From NCBI GenBank assembly GCA_002408465.1, contig DHSM01000014.1, positions 1 through 64,000 of the forward strand: DNA of 64,000 nucleotides, read 5' to 3'. This stretch comes from Firmicutes bacterium UBA5286. GTDB taxonomy: Bacteria > Bacillota > Proteinivoracia > UBA4975. Under the pieces are notes generated by a model. The model ran no database searches and had not been told where the DNA came from. It was given only the letters and a program-made list of their open reading frames with translations. Position 1 is the first letter of the stretch. Every line of letters starts with the position of its first letter. The position numbers and the translations under genes were made by a program. Shown in pieces: positions 33,801 to 43,400 of the stretch.

Positions 33801-34925
33801 TTAATTGCCTTTAAGTCTTTGGGCCATTTGATAAACTCTTTCAGCGTGGATTTCCAAGTCCAGCAGCGCCATTGCTCCGGAATCAAGCTTGCGCATATCT
33901 CTGGCAGAGTACAGCAAGGGCAACTTGCTTTGGGCCAGGCCGGGTAGCAGTTCTTTTCCCCTTGGGGATGCGGCCAGCACACGCAGGTAAGGAACTTGTT
34001 CGGGAGATTTGACGGTGTCGAACCGCAGCAGAGCTTGCATCAACAGACGCTGAATTCTTGTATAGGGGTAGCGCCTAGTCTTGACTGCCTCCAGCAATCC
34101 CTGCAGACTCTGGGCCTGGCTCAGGGCATGGCAAAGTCTGTTTTCCAGCCCTTCGGAGCAGGCGGGCAGGGAGCTGATTCCCTTTGACCCCAGGCTAATT
34201 AAGGCATAGAATATTGCTTGGGCAAGGTCTTCAGCAAAAATCGGTCCTGTAGTCTTTAGTCCCTCAATAAATATATCCCGGACACAGGGAGGAATGTGGC
34301 TAAAGGCTTCGCTGTCTCCGCCCCGGGCAAGGAGCAACCTGATTTGGGAGGCGTTTGGATGCTGCCCCGTCCTCTTGACAGTATGGGCAATAATCGGAGT
34401 TTTTTCCAAAGCCCGCAGATATTCAATGGCCAGGATATTGTTGGCGCCCCGGAGGAGATGGCCAAGATGGGCTGCAGCCTGGGACTCTTCCGCCGCCTGC
34501 TGCACAGCTGCCGCATAGGTAATTCCCGTTTGCAGCTGGGAGCGTATGTCCCCTTGGGTTTGGGGCTTTTGCAGCCAGCGGGCCAATTGGCTGAGTTCAT
34601 CTATATCGCCTGATTCGCTGCCAAAACTCATATGGGTTACACCGCAGCATTGCAGCAGGCGAACTCCGGCCCTGGCAAACCCCTCTGCGCTTTGCAGGGC
34701 GAACCAGGCAGGAATCTCGGCGACCAGGTCGGCGCCTGCAGCCACCGCCATCTTTGCCCTGGTCCATTTATCGACTATGGCCGGTTCTCCCCGCTGGACA
34801 AAATCTCCGCTCATGGCGATGACAGTGTATTCGCACCCGGTTTGGCCGCTGGCAAGGTTTAATTGATAGGTGTGGCCATAATGCATGGGATTGTACTCGG
34901 CAACTATCCCCAGAATCTTTTTCAT
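33801..34925 (-). CDS. tmcAL: tRNA(Met) cytidine acetate ligase TmcAL (YlbM)
   Basis: A 374-residue nucleotidyltransferase-superfamily protein that uses acetate and ATP to form N4-acetylcytidine at the wobble base of elongator tRNA(Met). The N-terminal motifs GIVAEYNPMHYGHTYQL and MSGDFVQRGEPA are intact. The ATG at 34925 is preferred to an upstream start at 34952 because it gives the family N-terminus with AGGGGGC upstream. It diverges from ackA, which links the gene to acetate metabolism by position, as in Bacillus. Confidence 0.94.
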   Translation of the reverse strand: MKKILGIVAEYNPMHYGHTYQLNLASGQTGCEYTVIAMSGDFVQRGEPAIVDKWTRAKMAVAAGADLVAEIPAWFALQSAEGFARAGVRLLQCCGVTHMSFGSESGDIDELSQLARWLQKPQTQGDIRSQLQTGITYAAAVQQAAEESQAAAHLGHLLRGANNILAIEYLRALEKTPIIAHTVKRTGQHPNASQIRLLLARGGDSEAFSHIPPCVRDIFIEGLKTTGPIFAEDLAQAIFYALISLGSKGISSLPACSEGLENRLCHALSQAQSLQGLLEAVKTRRYPYTRIQRLLMQALLRFDTVKSPEQVPYLRVLAASPRGKELLPGLAQSKLPLLYSARDMRKLDSGAMALLDLEIHAERVYQMAQRLKGN

Positions 34926-34990
34926 TGCCCATTGCCCCCTAACAGTAGTCACTATAAATATAACATTACAATGTAACGGAGGTAAAGATT

Positions 34991-36193
34991 ATGGTAATTC
35001 TAGTCATCAATTGTGGCAGCTCTTCCCTCAAGTATCAGCTCTTTGATATGGAGCGGGAGACAGTATTGGCCAAGGGCCTGGTTGAGAGGATAGGCCTTGC
35101 CGGTTCTGCATTAATCCATTCTTGTGCAGGGAAGGATAAAATCAGGATTGAAAAGCCTTTGGACAATCATAAACAGGCTATTGGCATGGTGTTGGAAGCC
35201 CTTACCGATGCCGAACACGGCGCTCTAAAGCGCTATGAGGACATCGATGCCATCGGCCACAGGGTTGTCCACGGCGGCGAGGCTTTTGCCAGTTCAGTCA
35301 AAATTGACAATGATGTAATGGAGGCCATCAAACGTAATATTGATTTGGCTCCTTTGCACAATCCGCCAAATATCATGGGCATTGAGGCCTGCAGTGAAAT
35401 CCTGCCCGGAGTGACACAGGTAGCCGTTTTTGATACAGCCTTTCATCAGACCATGCCGGATTATGCTTTCCTTTATGGGCTCCCCTATGAGATGTATAAA
35501 AAACATGGAATTCGCAAGTATGGATTCCACGGCACATCTCATCAATACGTGGCCCAGCGGGCAGCGGCTCTGGACGGACGCCCCATCAGGGAATTAAAAA
35601 TTATCTCCTGCCATTTGGGCAACGGAGCCAGCATTACTGCCATCGACGGCGGCAAGTCGGTGGAAACCAGCATGGGCTTTACGCCCCTGGAGGGCCTGAT
35701 CATGGGGACCCGTTCCGGGGATATTGACCCGGCGATAATTTTTTACATGATGAAGCAATTAAAAATGTCTGCCGATGAAGTAAACCACATATTAAACAAA
35801 GAATCCGGCGTCTTCGGAATCTCAGGGGTGAGCAGCGATTTCCGGGATCTGGAAAAATCAGCGGCTGAGGGCAATAAACTGGCAGCTTTGGCCCTTAAGA
35901 CCTTTTATTATCAGGTCGTTAAATATATCGGCGCCTACGGGGCAGTAATGAATGGCGTTGATATTATAGTCTTTACTGCGGGCCTCGGAGAAAACTCCAA
36001 GGGCACAAGAGAAGAAATTTGCAAAAACCTTGGCTTCCTGGGGGTTGAACTTGACCTGGACAAGAACAACACCCGGGGCAAAGAAGCCGACGTCAGTGCT
36101 GACACTTCTAAGGTCAGGGTGTTTGTCATCCCCACTAATGAGGAGCTGATGATTGCTCGGGATACAGCGGAAATTGCCCGGGCCGACTCTTGA
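34991..36193 (+). CDS. ackA: Acetate kinase
   Basis: A 400-residue ASKHA-fold enzyme interconverting acetyl phosphate and acetate with ATP formation. Conserved motifs include NCGSSSLKYQLF, GHRVVHGGE, FDTAFHQTMP, KYGFHGTSH and GLGENSK. GGAGGT precedes the ATG. Phosphotransacetylase is not encoded in this window. The promoter of yceD-rpmF overlaps its stop codon. Confidence 0.98.
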   Translation: MVILVINCGSSSLKYQLFDMERETVLAKGLVERIGLAGSALIHSCAGKDKIRIEKPLDNHKQAIGMVLEALTDAEHGALKRYEDIDAIGHRVVHGGEAFASSVKIDNDVMEAIKRNIDLAPLHNPPNIMGIEACSEILPGVTQVAVFDTAFHQTMPDYAFLYGLPYEMYKKHGIRKYGFHGTSHQYVAQRAAALDGRPIRELKIISCHLGNGASITAIDGGKSVETSMGFTPLEGLIMGTRSGDIDPAIIFYMMKQLKMSADEVNHILNKESGVFGISGVSSDFRDLEKSAAEGNKLAALALKTFYYQVVKYIGAYGAVMNGVDIIVFTAGLGENSKGTREEICKNLGFLGVELDLDKNNTRGKEADVSADTSKVRVFVIPTNEELMIARDTAEIARADS

Positions 36194-36218
36194 CAACTTT
36201 TGTTCCATGTAATAACAT
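36190..36218 (+). promoter_or_regulatory. sigma-A-type promoter for yceD-rpmF
   Basis: Perfect -35 TTGACA overlapping the ackA stop, 17-base spacer, -10 TAACAT, 34 bases before yceD. Confidence 0.65.
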
Positions 36219-36251
36219 CAATATTGGCTTTTAAAAGTGGGAGTGTATAAG

Positions 36252-36752
36252 ATGTCTCTGAAAATCAATATTCACCACATCCGGGAGGACAAATCCGGCC
36301 AAATTAAAGGCCAGTTTTCCATCAGGCCGCAGGAATTGGATTTACCTGCTCCCAAGGACATTTGGCACCCGCTTATCTTTGATTTCGTCTGCACCAATGC
36401 CGGGGATTTATATGTGCTGGAAGGCAAGCTGAAGAGCCGCACTTCCCACCAGTGCAGCCGCTGTCTTTTACCTGTGGAGATCCCCCTGGAGGTCGATGTC
36501 CATGAGCAGTTTAGCCGCCATCCTGACAAGGAAGACGAAGACATTCATCACTTTATTGGCGACGAAATCGATATTGCTGAAGTGTTGAGGGAAAATGTCA
36601 TCCTCAGCCTTCCGATAAAACCTTTATGTTCTCCCGACTGCCGGGGCTTATGCCCGCACTGCGGAACTGATTTGAATCAGGCCTCTTGTGACTGCAAGCC
36701 CCAATCGGTTGACCCCCGCCTGGCAGTTTTGGAAAAACTCATCAGCAAGTAG
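36252..36752 (+). CDS. yceD: YceD/YlbN family (DUF177) protein
   Basis: A 166-residue protein with the DUF177 C-terminal cysteine cluster (CSPDCRGLCPHCG ... CDC) and an earlier CSRC pair. The family is linked to ribosome or 23S rRNA maturation, partly through its constant place before rpmF. The ATG at 36252 has a GTGGGAG site eight bases upstream. It is 17 bases from the L32 start. Confidence 0.9.
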   Translation: MSLKINIHHIREDKSGQIKGQFSIRPQELDLPAPKDIWHPLIFDFVCTNAGDLYVLEGKLKSRTSHQCSRCLLPVEIPLEVDVHEQFSRHPDKEDEDIHHFIGDEIDIAEVLRENVILSLPIKPLCSPDCRGLCPHCGTDLNQASCDCKPQSVDPRLAVLEKLISK

Positions 36753-36769
36753 TCAGGAGGTGTTACTAA

Positions 36770-36946
36770 GTGGCGGTACCAAAGCGAAAGACTTCAAAGA
36801 CCCGGCAGGCAAAGAGGCGCTCCCAGTGGAAGTTGACTGGTCCAAATCTGATTGCTTGTCCTCAATGTCACGAATTAAAACTGCCTCACAGAGTCTGCCC
36901 GAATTGCGGCTTTTACAAGGATAAGGCAGTCATCGCTCAGGAATAG
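36770..36946 (+). CDS. rpmF: 50S ribosomal protein L32
   Basis: A 58-residue protein read from GTG at 36770, with the L32 signatures AVPKRKTSKTRQAKRRSQWK and the zinc pattern CPQC ... CPNC (four cysteines). CAGGAGGTG lies seven bases upstream. It is cotranscribed with yceD and ends in a terminator. Longer frames across this stretch are shadows. Confidence 0.96.
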   Translation: MAVPKRKTSKTRQAKRRSQWKLTGPNLIACPQCHELKLPHRVCPNCGFYKDKAVIAQE

Positions 36947-36976
36947 GAGGATTTATTTCTTCCTGTTCTTTTTTTT
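36941..36976 (+). terminator. probable terminator after rpmF
   Basis: An imperfect stem with two G-U pairs (about 36941-36951 with 36957-36968) is followed by eight T. It includes the rpmF stop codon. Confidence 0.6.
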
Positions 36977-36977
36977 A

Positions 36978-37006
36978 TTGAAATATACCGCCAGGGGTGC
37001 TATAAT
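36978..37006 (+). promoter_or_regulatory. sigma-A promoter for fapR-plsX
   Basis: TTGAAA, 17-base spacer, TGC-TATAAT (perfect, extended -10), 46 bases before fapR. No clear FapR palindrome (TTAGTACC-type) was found overlapping it. Confidence 0.8.
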
Positions 37007-37051
37007 TGTGAGCAGGTAATAATAGCCGGTGCTATGTTAAGGGGGGAGCAA

Positions 37052-37603
37052 ATGCGTGCCAAAAAGCGGCAGCGGCAATCGGAATTGCAAAGCCTTTTAG
37101 ATGACAACCCCTTTTTGACTGATCAGGAGCTGGCGGAAAGATTCGCCGTCAGCATTCAGACCATTCGCCTGGACAGAATGGAGCTGGGAATTCCCGAACT
37201 GCGGGAACGGGTCAAAATGGTGGCCAACGATGCCTATGCCAAGATAAAATCGCTGGGGGAAGAAGAACTGATCGGTGACCTTTGGCAGTTCGAGCCCGAG
37301 GTTCGAGGGGTATCCACTCTCGATGCCACAATGGAGATGATATATGAAAAGACAATGACAGTCCGGGCAGAACATATTTTTGCCCAGGCCAACTCTTTGG
37401 CCGTGTTTATGGCAAATTCCTCTGAAGCTATAACTGTGGGGGCCTCCGTGCAATTTTTGCGCCCCGTCTATGCAGGGGAAAGGCTGGTTTGCACCGCGGC
37501 AATCGTCAAAAGGGAAGAAAAGCGAATACATATGGATGTCACTACAACCAGTACTGATTCCCTGGTTTTTTCGGGTAAATTTATTCTTGGGATTTCAGTT
37601 TGA
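37052..37603 (+). CDS. fapR: Transcription factor FapR
   Basis: A 183-residue malonyl-CoA-sensing repressor of lipid synthesis. An N-terminal DeoR-like helix-turn-helix (TDQELAERFAVSIQTIRLDR) is joined to a C-terminal hot-dog domain (AEHIFAQANSLAVF ... VGASVQFLRPVYAGERL). The ATG at 37052 is favoured over 37034 by AAGGGGGGAGC. It lies 13 bases before plsX and is expected to control its own operon. Confidence 0.95.
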   Translation: MRAKKRQRQSELQSLLDDNPFLTDQELAERFAVSIQTIRLDRMELGIPELRERVKMVANDAYAKIKSLGEEELIGDLWQFEPEVRGVSTLDATMEMIYEKTMTVRAEHIFAQANSLAVFMANSSEAITVGASVQFLRPVYAGERLVCTAAIVKREEKRIHMDVTTTSTDSLVFSGKFILGISV

Positions 37604-37616
37604 GGGGGGCCAAATA

Positions 37617-38603
37617 ATGAAAATTGCTGTTGATGCCATGGGAGGAGACAATGCGCCTGATGCAATTGTCAAAGGCGCTCTCGCTGCCGCCGTGGCTGGC
37701 CGGGATATAGAGATTATCCTGGTTGGGAATGGCGACAGAATTAAGGACATAGCTTTGCTGCCGGAAAATGTCAGCATTGTGGAAGCGGCGGAAACCATCG
37801 AAAATGAAGATAAACCTCTGATGGCCATCCGGCGGAAGCGGAATTCCTCCATGGTGGTTGCCTTGCAGATGGTAAAGGACGGAACAGCCGATGCCGTGGT
37901 CAGCGCCGGGAATACCGGGGCGTTTATGGCTGGCGCCAGCCTGATTGTTGGCAGGATTCCGGGCCTTACCAAGCCCGCCCTGGCGCCGGTGCTGCCTACA
38001 CAGGATGGCAAAGGCACTGTGGCCTTGGATATCGGGGCTACTATGGATCCCAAACCGGAAAATTTATTCCAGTACGCGCTTATGGGCAATTTGTATGCCC
38101 AGACTGTGTTTGGCATCCCTGAGCCCCGGATTGGCCTGCTCAATGTTGGCATCGAGCCGGAGAAGGGCAATGAACTTGCGAAGCAGACGTATCAGCTGCT
38201 GCTTCAGTCAGAATTGAATTTTATTGGCAATGTGGAAGCCAGAGAAGTGATGCAGGGTCGGTGCGATGTTCTAATCTGTGATGGATTTGTCGGCAACGTG
38301 CTTTTGAAGTCCATGGAAGGTGTGGCCCAGTCACTGTTTTCGGAAATGAAGCAGGCAGTTATTAAAGGAGGTGTAAAAAGTAAGATAGGGGCCTTGCTGT
38401 TAAAGAAGGACTTGAAGGCCTTGAAAGACAAGCTGGATTATGCAGAATATGGCGGTTCGCCTCTCTTGGGAATCAATGGTATCTGCATAAAATGCCACGG
38501 TTCCGCCGACGCTACCAATGTTAAGAATGCCATTCTCAAACAGGCATACTTGTTGAGCAAAAATCATACTATTGCCTCGATAACGAAGATCATGGAGGAA
38601 TAA
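37617..38603 (+). CDS. plsX: Phosphate acyltransferase PlsX
   Basis: A 328-residue peripheral membrane enzyme interconverting acyl-ACP and acyl phosphate for phosphatidic acid synthesis. The family start KIAVDAMGGDNAP, then VSAGNTGAFMAGA and CDGFVGNVLLKS are present. GAGGGGGGCC precedes the ATG. The usual downstream fabD and fabG genes are replaced by a degV-family gene. Confidence 0.96.
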   Translation: MKIAVDAMGGDNAPDAIVKGALAAAVAGRDIEIILVGNGDRIKDIALLPENVSIVEAAETIENEDKPLMAIRRKRNSSMVVALQMVKDGTADAVVSAGNTGAFMAGASLIVGRIPGLTKPALAPVLPTQDGKGTVALDIGATMDPKPENLFQYALMGNLYAQTVFGIPEPRIGLLNVGIEPEKGNELAKQTYQLLLQSELNFIGNVEAREVMQGRCDVLICDGFVGNVLLKSMEGVAQSLFSEMKQAVIKGGVKSKIGALLLKKDLKALKDKLDYAEYGGSPLLGINGICIKCHGSADATNVKNAILKQAYLLSKNHTIASITKIMEE

Positions 38604-38607
38604 GATT

Positions 38608-39462
38608 GTGCCCAAAATAGCTGTTGTTACCGACAGCACCGCAGATATTGGCCACGACCTGGCAAGAGAGAAACATATATCTGTAGTGCCCCTTAATCTT
38701 CATTTTGCTGATGATGTTTACAAAGATGGCATCGATCTGACCACCGATGCCTTTTTTACCAAATTGCAGGCGGCGACTATACCGCCCAGAACCTCACAGC
38801 CTTCTCCCGGAGATTTTTATGAACTGTATAAATCCCTGCTTGACGCGGGCTATAACGGAATCATATCTATTCATATTTCCCGCGAACTCAGCGGAACCTG
38901 GCAATCTGCAACCATCGCCCGCGAAATGCTGCCCGAGGAAGATATCTGTGTCATCGATTCCAAATCAGCTTCAATGGGCTTGGGACTGATTGTTCTCAAT
39001 ACCTGGGATAAGATTATGACAGGTGCATCTGGGGCAGACGCTGCAGAATACGCCAAGAGGCTCATCGGACAGCAGAAGGTTATGTTCGGGGTTGCGACCC
39101 TGGAGTACTTGCACCGCAACGGCCGCATCGGCAGGGCGGCAAAGGTCATTGGCGGGTTTTTAAATGTAAAGCCCGTGCTCACTATTGATGTTGATGGATT
39201 TGTAGCTCTCCTGGGAAAAGTGCGGGGAAGCAGTAAGTTTATCCCATACTTGCTTGAAGGAGCAGCCGAATTTGTCCGGGATTATTCCGGGGCGGTTGAT
39301 ATTGCCGTGGTTCATGCTCAGGATCCGCAACTGGCTGGAGAATTGCTGAGCCGAACTCAAGAAAGAATAGCGGTCAGGAATTCTTATGTCACTGATATCG
39401 GCAGTGTAATCGGCACCCATACCGGTCCGGGAACCATAGGAATCGTCCTGCAAAAATCTTGA
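38608..39462 (+). CDS. DegV family fatty-acid-binding protein, probable FakB
   Basis: A 284-residue DegV protein with VTDSTADI, TSQPSPGDF, HISRELSGTWQSA and NGRIGRAAK. FakB members present a bound fatty acid to FakA for phosphorylation. The location, four bases after plsX and just before acpP, together with fakA at 26127, favours the FakB role over a generic DegV call. GGAGGAATAAG precedes the GTG start. Confidence 0.88.
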   Translation: MPKIAVVTDSTADIGHDLAREKHISVVPLNLHFADDVYKDGIDLTTDAFFTKLQAATIPPRTSQPSPGDFYELYKSLLDAGYNGIISIHISRELSGTWQSATIAREMLPEEDICVIDSKSASMGLGLIVLNTWDKIMTGASGADAAEYAKRLIGQQKVMFGVATLEYLHRNGRIGRAAKVIGGFLNVKPVLTIDVDGFVALLGKVRGSSKFIPYLLEGAAEFVRDYSGAVDIAVVHAQDPQLAGELLSRTQERIAVRNSYVTDIGSVIGTHTGPGTIGIVLQKS

Positions 39463-39514
39463 CTTGCCATAACCATAAAATCCTAGTAAAATAGCTGCGA
39501 AGGGAGGATTCAGA

Positions 39515-39748
39515 TTGGACAATTCAGTAAAGACTAAGGTCATTAAGCTTATTGCCGATCAGGCGGGGGTGGCTGAAGATTCGCTCTCAGACAACACCAG
39601 CCTGCAGGCTGATTTGGAACTGGACTCGCTGGACATCATGGATTTACTTCTGGTATTGGAAGAGGAATTTGACATGCAAATTCCCGATGAGGAACTAGGC
39701 AAGATACAGACTATCGGCGATATTGTCAATTATATTGAGAGATCTTAA
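39515..39748 (+). CDS. acpP: Acyl carrier protein
   Basis: A 77-residue acidic four-helix protein with the phosphopantetheine site in LELDSLDIMDLL. It carries acyl chains for PlsX and fatty acid synthesis. TTG at 39515 has AGGGAGGA upstream. Sequence around the site is LELDSLD rather than the common GADSLD, which still keeps the attachment Ser. A hairpin follows before rnc. Confidence 0.92.
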   Translation: MDNSVKTKVIKLIADQAGVAEDSLSDNTSLQADLELDSLDIMDLLLVLEEEFDMQIPDEELGKIQTIGDIVNYIERS

Positions 39749-39752
39749 TACC

Positions 39753-39780
39753 TCAAGGCCCGCATTGGGCCTTGATTATT
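39753..39780 (+). terminator. possible terminator after acpP
   Basis: Nine-base-pair stem (39753-39761 with 39767-39775), five-base loop, weak tail TTATT. Confidence 0.5.
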
Positions 39781-39796
39781 ATGGTGAGGTGGGAGA

Positions 39797-40447
39797 ATGG
39801 AAGGACAGCTGATGAGAATCAGTCCGCAATTATACAGGGAAGCCATCACCCATTCCTCTACAGGGGAAGAATTGCATAATGAGCGCCTGGAGTTTTTAGG
39901 CGATGCGGTGCTTGACATGATTATCAGCCAATGGCTTTATCTCCACAAGGAATCTTTATCAGAGGGGCGCATGTCCCAAATCCGGGCAGCGGTAGTCAGG
40001 GAAGAATCTTTGGCAGCTGCAGCAGGGAAGCTGGACTTGGGCAGCAAGGTGCGCATGAGCAAGGGCGAAGAAAAGTCCGGCGGCCGTCAGCGCCCATCCA
40101 TGCTGGCTGATGCCTTGGAAGCAGTGATTGCCGCTATGTACTTATCAGTCGGATTGGAAGAGACCAGAAATTTTGTCCTCAATCTGTTGGCAGAACCTTT
40201 GCACAGGGCCTGTGATGACAACTTTGTCTGCGATTATAAATCGGAGTTTCAGGAAAAGATGCAGGCAGCTGGCGTCGAATCAATCGATTACTCTGTGACC
40301 CGGGATTTTGGCCCTGATCACAATAAGACTTTTTGGGTGGAATTGACTGTGGATGGCAATGCCCTGGCTTCCGGCTGCGGCAAGACAAAGAAACAGGCCG
40401 AACAGGAAGCCGCCCGCAAAGCTTTGCGCAATCGACTTTCCGATTAG
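39797..40447 (+). CDS. rnc: Ribonuclease III
   Basis: A 216-residue double-stranded RNA endonuclease for rRNA and mRNA processing. The catalytic signature NERLEFLGDAVLD and the second metal-site segment MLADALEAVIAAMY are present, then a C-terminal dsRNA-binding domain (YKSEFQEKMQ ... GKTKKQAEQEAARKAL). The N-terminal helix is short compared with many homologues. GAGGTGGGAG precedes the ATG. It lies 34 bases before smc. Confidence 0.96.
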   Translation: MEGQLMRISPQLYREAITHSSTGEELHNERLEFLGDAVLDMIISQWLYLHKESLSEGRMSQIRAAVVREESLAAAAGKLDLGSKVRMSKGEEKSGGRQRPSMLADALEAVIAAMYLSVGLEETRNFVLNLLAEPLHRACDDNFVCDYKSEFQEKMQAAGVESIDYSVTRDFGPDHNKTFWVELTVDGNALASGCGKTKKQAEQEAARKALRNRLSD

Positions 40448-40481
40448 GGCATGGTAAAATTACCGGGGGAGGAGGATGCAC

Positions 40482-43400
40482 ATGCATTTAATCAGACTTG
40501 AATTATACGGATTCAAATCCTTTTCCAATAAAACCGAATTTAGCTTTTCTCCTGGTATAACAGCTTTAGTAGGTCCCAATGGCTGCGGCAAAAGCAATGT
40601 GGTGGATGCCATCCGCTGGGTTTTGGGGGAACAAAACCCCCGGGCTTTGCGGGCCAATAAAATGACAGATCTAATCTACGCGGGCACGGAAAACAGTGAA
40701 CATAAAAACTATGCTGAGGTAGTAGTAGTGCTGGACAACACTGACAATGAAATTCCCCTGGATTTTCGCGAGGTCACAATTACCAGGCGCTACTACCGCT
40801 CAGGGGAAAGCGAATATTTTCTCAACCGCGTTCCTTGCCGTCTCAAAGACATTAGCGAAGTATTGGCTTCTACTTCGCTGGGCAAGGGTACATATTCAAT
40901 AATTGGACAGGGGCAGGTGGCAGAAGTCATCAACAGCCGGCCTGAGGACCGCCGCCTGATGTTTGAAGAAGCTGCAGGCATTGCCCTGTATAAATTGCGG
41001 AAAAGCGAAGCTCTGAAAAAATTGGGTGACACCCAAAGCCATCTCACGAGAATCGATGACATTATTTACGAGCTTCAGGGACAAGAAGAGGATATTAGGG
41101 AAAGCGCTGCCAAGGCAAAGGTCTTTTTGGAGCTAAAGGAGCAAGGGGATAAGCTTGAGCTATCCTTGTGGGCGGCTAAATTTGCCGACTTGCAAAAACG
41201 TTTGCAAGAGCTGGAGGAGCGCCGGGAAACGCTGACGGCCAGCAAGCTGCAAGGGGCCGCTGCAAACAGGGAAATGGAAACTCAGCTGGCGGAGGCCGCG
41301 GCTGCGCTGCAGGAATGTGATCTGGTTATCTCCGCCCTGGAGAATAACCGGTCCCAGTTGGCTGCTGGCAAAACTCAGTGTGAATACAAACTGGAACTAT
41401 CTCAGCAGCGGCAGAATGATTATGCCAATATGGTATTTTCCGCCCGCCAGCGGCTAACGGGGCTCAAGGCCCAGCTGGCAGAATTCCGCAGCGGAGCCGG
41501 TCGCATTCGCCAGGAGCTGGACAAAACCCAGGAAGAGGTTGGCCTGTATACCGTTGCTCATAAACGGCGAGGGGCTGCGGCTTCTCTGGTAAGAAGATTG
41601 CTGGCTGGGGCTGAAAATTTTCGGGGAAGAGCCGATGACTCAATTCGGCAGGCTGCAAAGGCCAGCACTGAATATGCAGCCAGCAGAGAGAAGACCCGGG
41701 AGATGGAAGTTGAACTGGCAGGGCAGATGGAATCTGTCCAGGGGGAACTGGCTGGCTGGCAACGGGATTTCAGGGCAATCCGCATGGAGATCGAGGATTT
41801 CACTGCTGCTCAGGTCAAAATACGGGAGAAAGCTGCCGCCCTGGCTGAGCAAGAGGTAAAAATAAATCAAGAGCTCAAAAACGTCAATGATTCGCTGCTG
41901 GCCGCTGCCAGCGAGCAAACTGAAATAGAGAAAGCTATTCTTGCCACGGAACAAAAAATCAACATGCTGCGGGCAATGGATGAGGAGTTGCAGGGCTATG
42001 GTCCCGGAACCCGGGCAGCCCTGAGGGCCAGTGAAGAGGGGCGCCTGACCGGGATACATGGGGCAGTCGGCGAGCTTATCCAGGTAAAAGATCCCCGGCA
42101 CAGCCTGGCAATAGAGACTGCCTTGGGAGGGGCCCTTCAATATGTGGTCTGCGATACAGATGCTGCCTGCCGGCGGGCCATCGAACTATTAAAAGCGCAT
42201 AAAGCTGGCAGGGCAACATTTGTTCCAGTCACAGCGGCCCGCACCCAGGCCCGGGGGGGAAGAAAAAATAATTTTGACCTGCCCATTTTGGGTTGGGCCG
42301 ATGAACTGGTCCTGTGTCCGGCCCAAGTGGAGCCAGTAATAGCCATGCTCTTGGGAAACGTGCTGGTTACAGAAAATCTCGCCTTGGCTGCTGAACTGGC
42401 AGTGGCAACAAATTACCGCCATAAAATAGTTACCCTTGACGGAGAAGTCATCAGCAGAGGACTGTATACCGGCGGCTCTTCCGGCAAGCAGGGGCAGGGG
42501 TTGCTGCAGAGGAAAGCAGCCAGGGAAGAAATGAGCATGCAGCTGGCGGCCCTGGAGCAAGATTTGGCGGAGAAAAAAGACCTGATCATACCGGCCCAAG
42601 AGGGGAAAAAGCATTTGCAGACCCAGCTGGAAGTTGTAGGCCAGCAACAGAAAAGCTTGGAGAAAGAGCTTATTCGCCTTGGCGCTCAGGCTGAACAGGC
42701 TGGACTCAGGGCAGCTCAGATGGAAGAACGGGAGCAATCCTGCAAAGAGCGGCTGGCCCAGCTGGAGCCTAAACTCCTGGAGGTGCGCCAGCAGCTCCAA
42801 GGTATTTCTTCTCTGCTGGACAAGGACAAAGCAGGGCTGGATAAGCTGCAGGCTTGCAAGGAACAGCTTTACTACTATGAACTGGACCTGAAAGATATGG
42901 TTTCTCTTTGGTCTTCCAGACAAAACAGCCTGCAACTAACTGTGTATTCTTTGCAGAATCATGCGGAAAACTTAGAGCGGCAACAGAAATCCCTGGACAA
43001 CCAGGGATCTGGAATTGAAGGGGAAATAGCGCAACTGTCCAAGGAGATTGCCAGCAGAGAAGAGCAGCAGCAGCAAATGGTAACAAATATTGATGCCGCC
43101 CGGCAGGCTCTGGCGGAGATTGCCTCCGGTCTAGAGACTATGAGTGCCAGCCTGGATGGGCAGGTGTCCACCCGCAGCCAGATGCAGGCGGATATCAAAC
43201 AAACAAACCATGCTCTGGCTCTTTTGCGGGAGGACATGGAGCAAGTCCAGGCTTCTTTGCATGAAATAGAGTTAAGAAAAGCCCGCTGGCAGACGGAAGA
43301 AGAGGGCATGGTTGCCCAGCTGCAGGCTCAGTACGGGCTGGACCCCCAGGGGGGGCTGGGCTGTCTGGACAATCGCTACACTGTAAGTCAGCTCTCTGCC

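Noticed and set aside
34966..34976. TTACAATGTAA palindrome between tmcAL and ackA as an operator
   Set aside because: Short and A+T-rich, with no match to an operator I can name.
36688..36924. 78-codon frame across the yceD/rpmF junction
   Set aside because: It is out of frame with rpmF, whose GTG start and zinc motifs are unambiguous.
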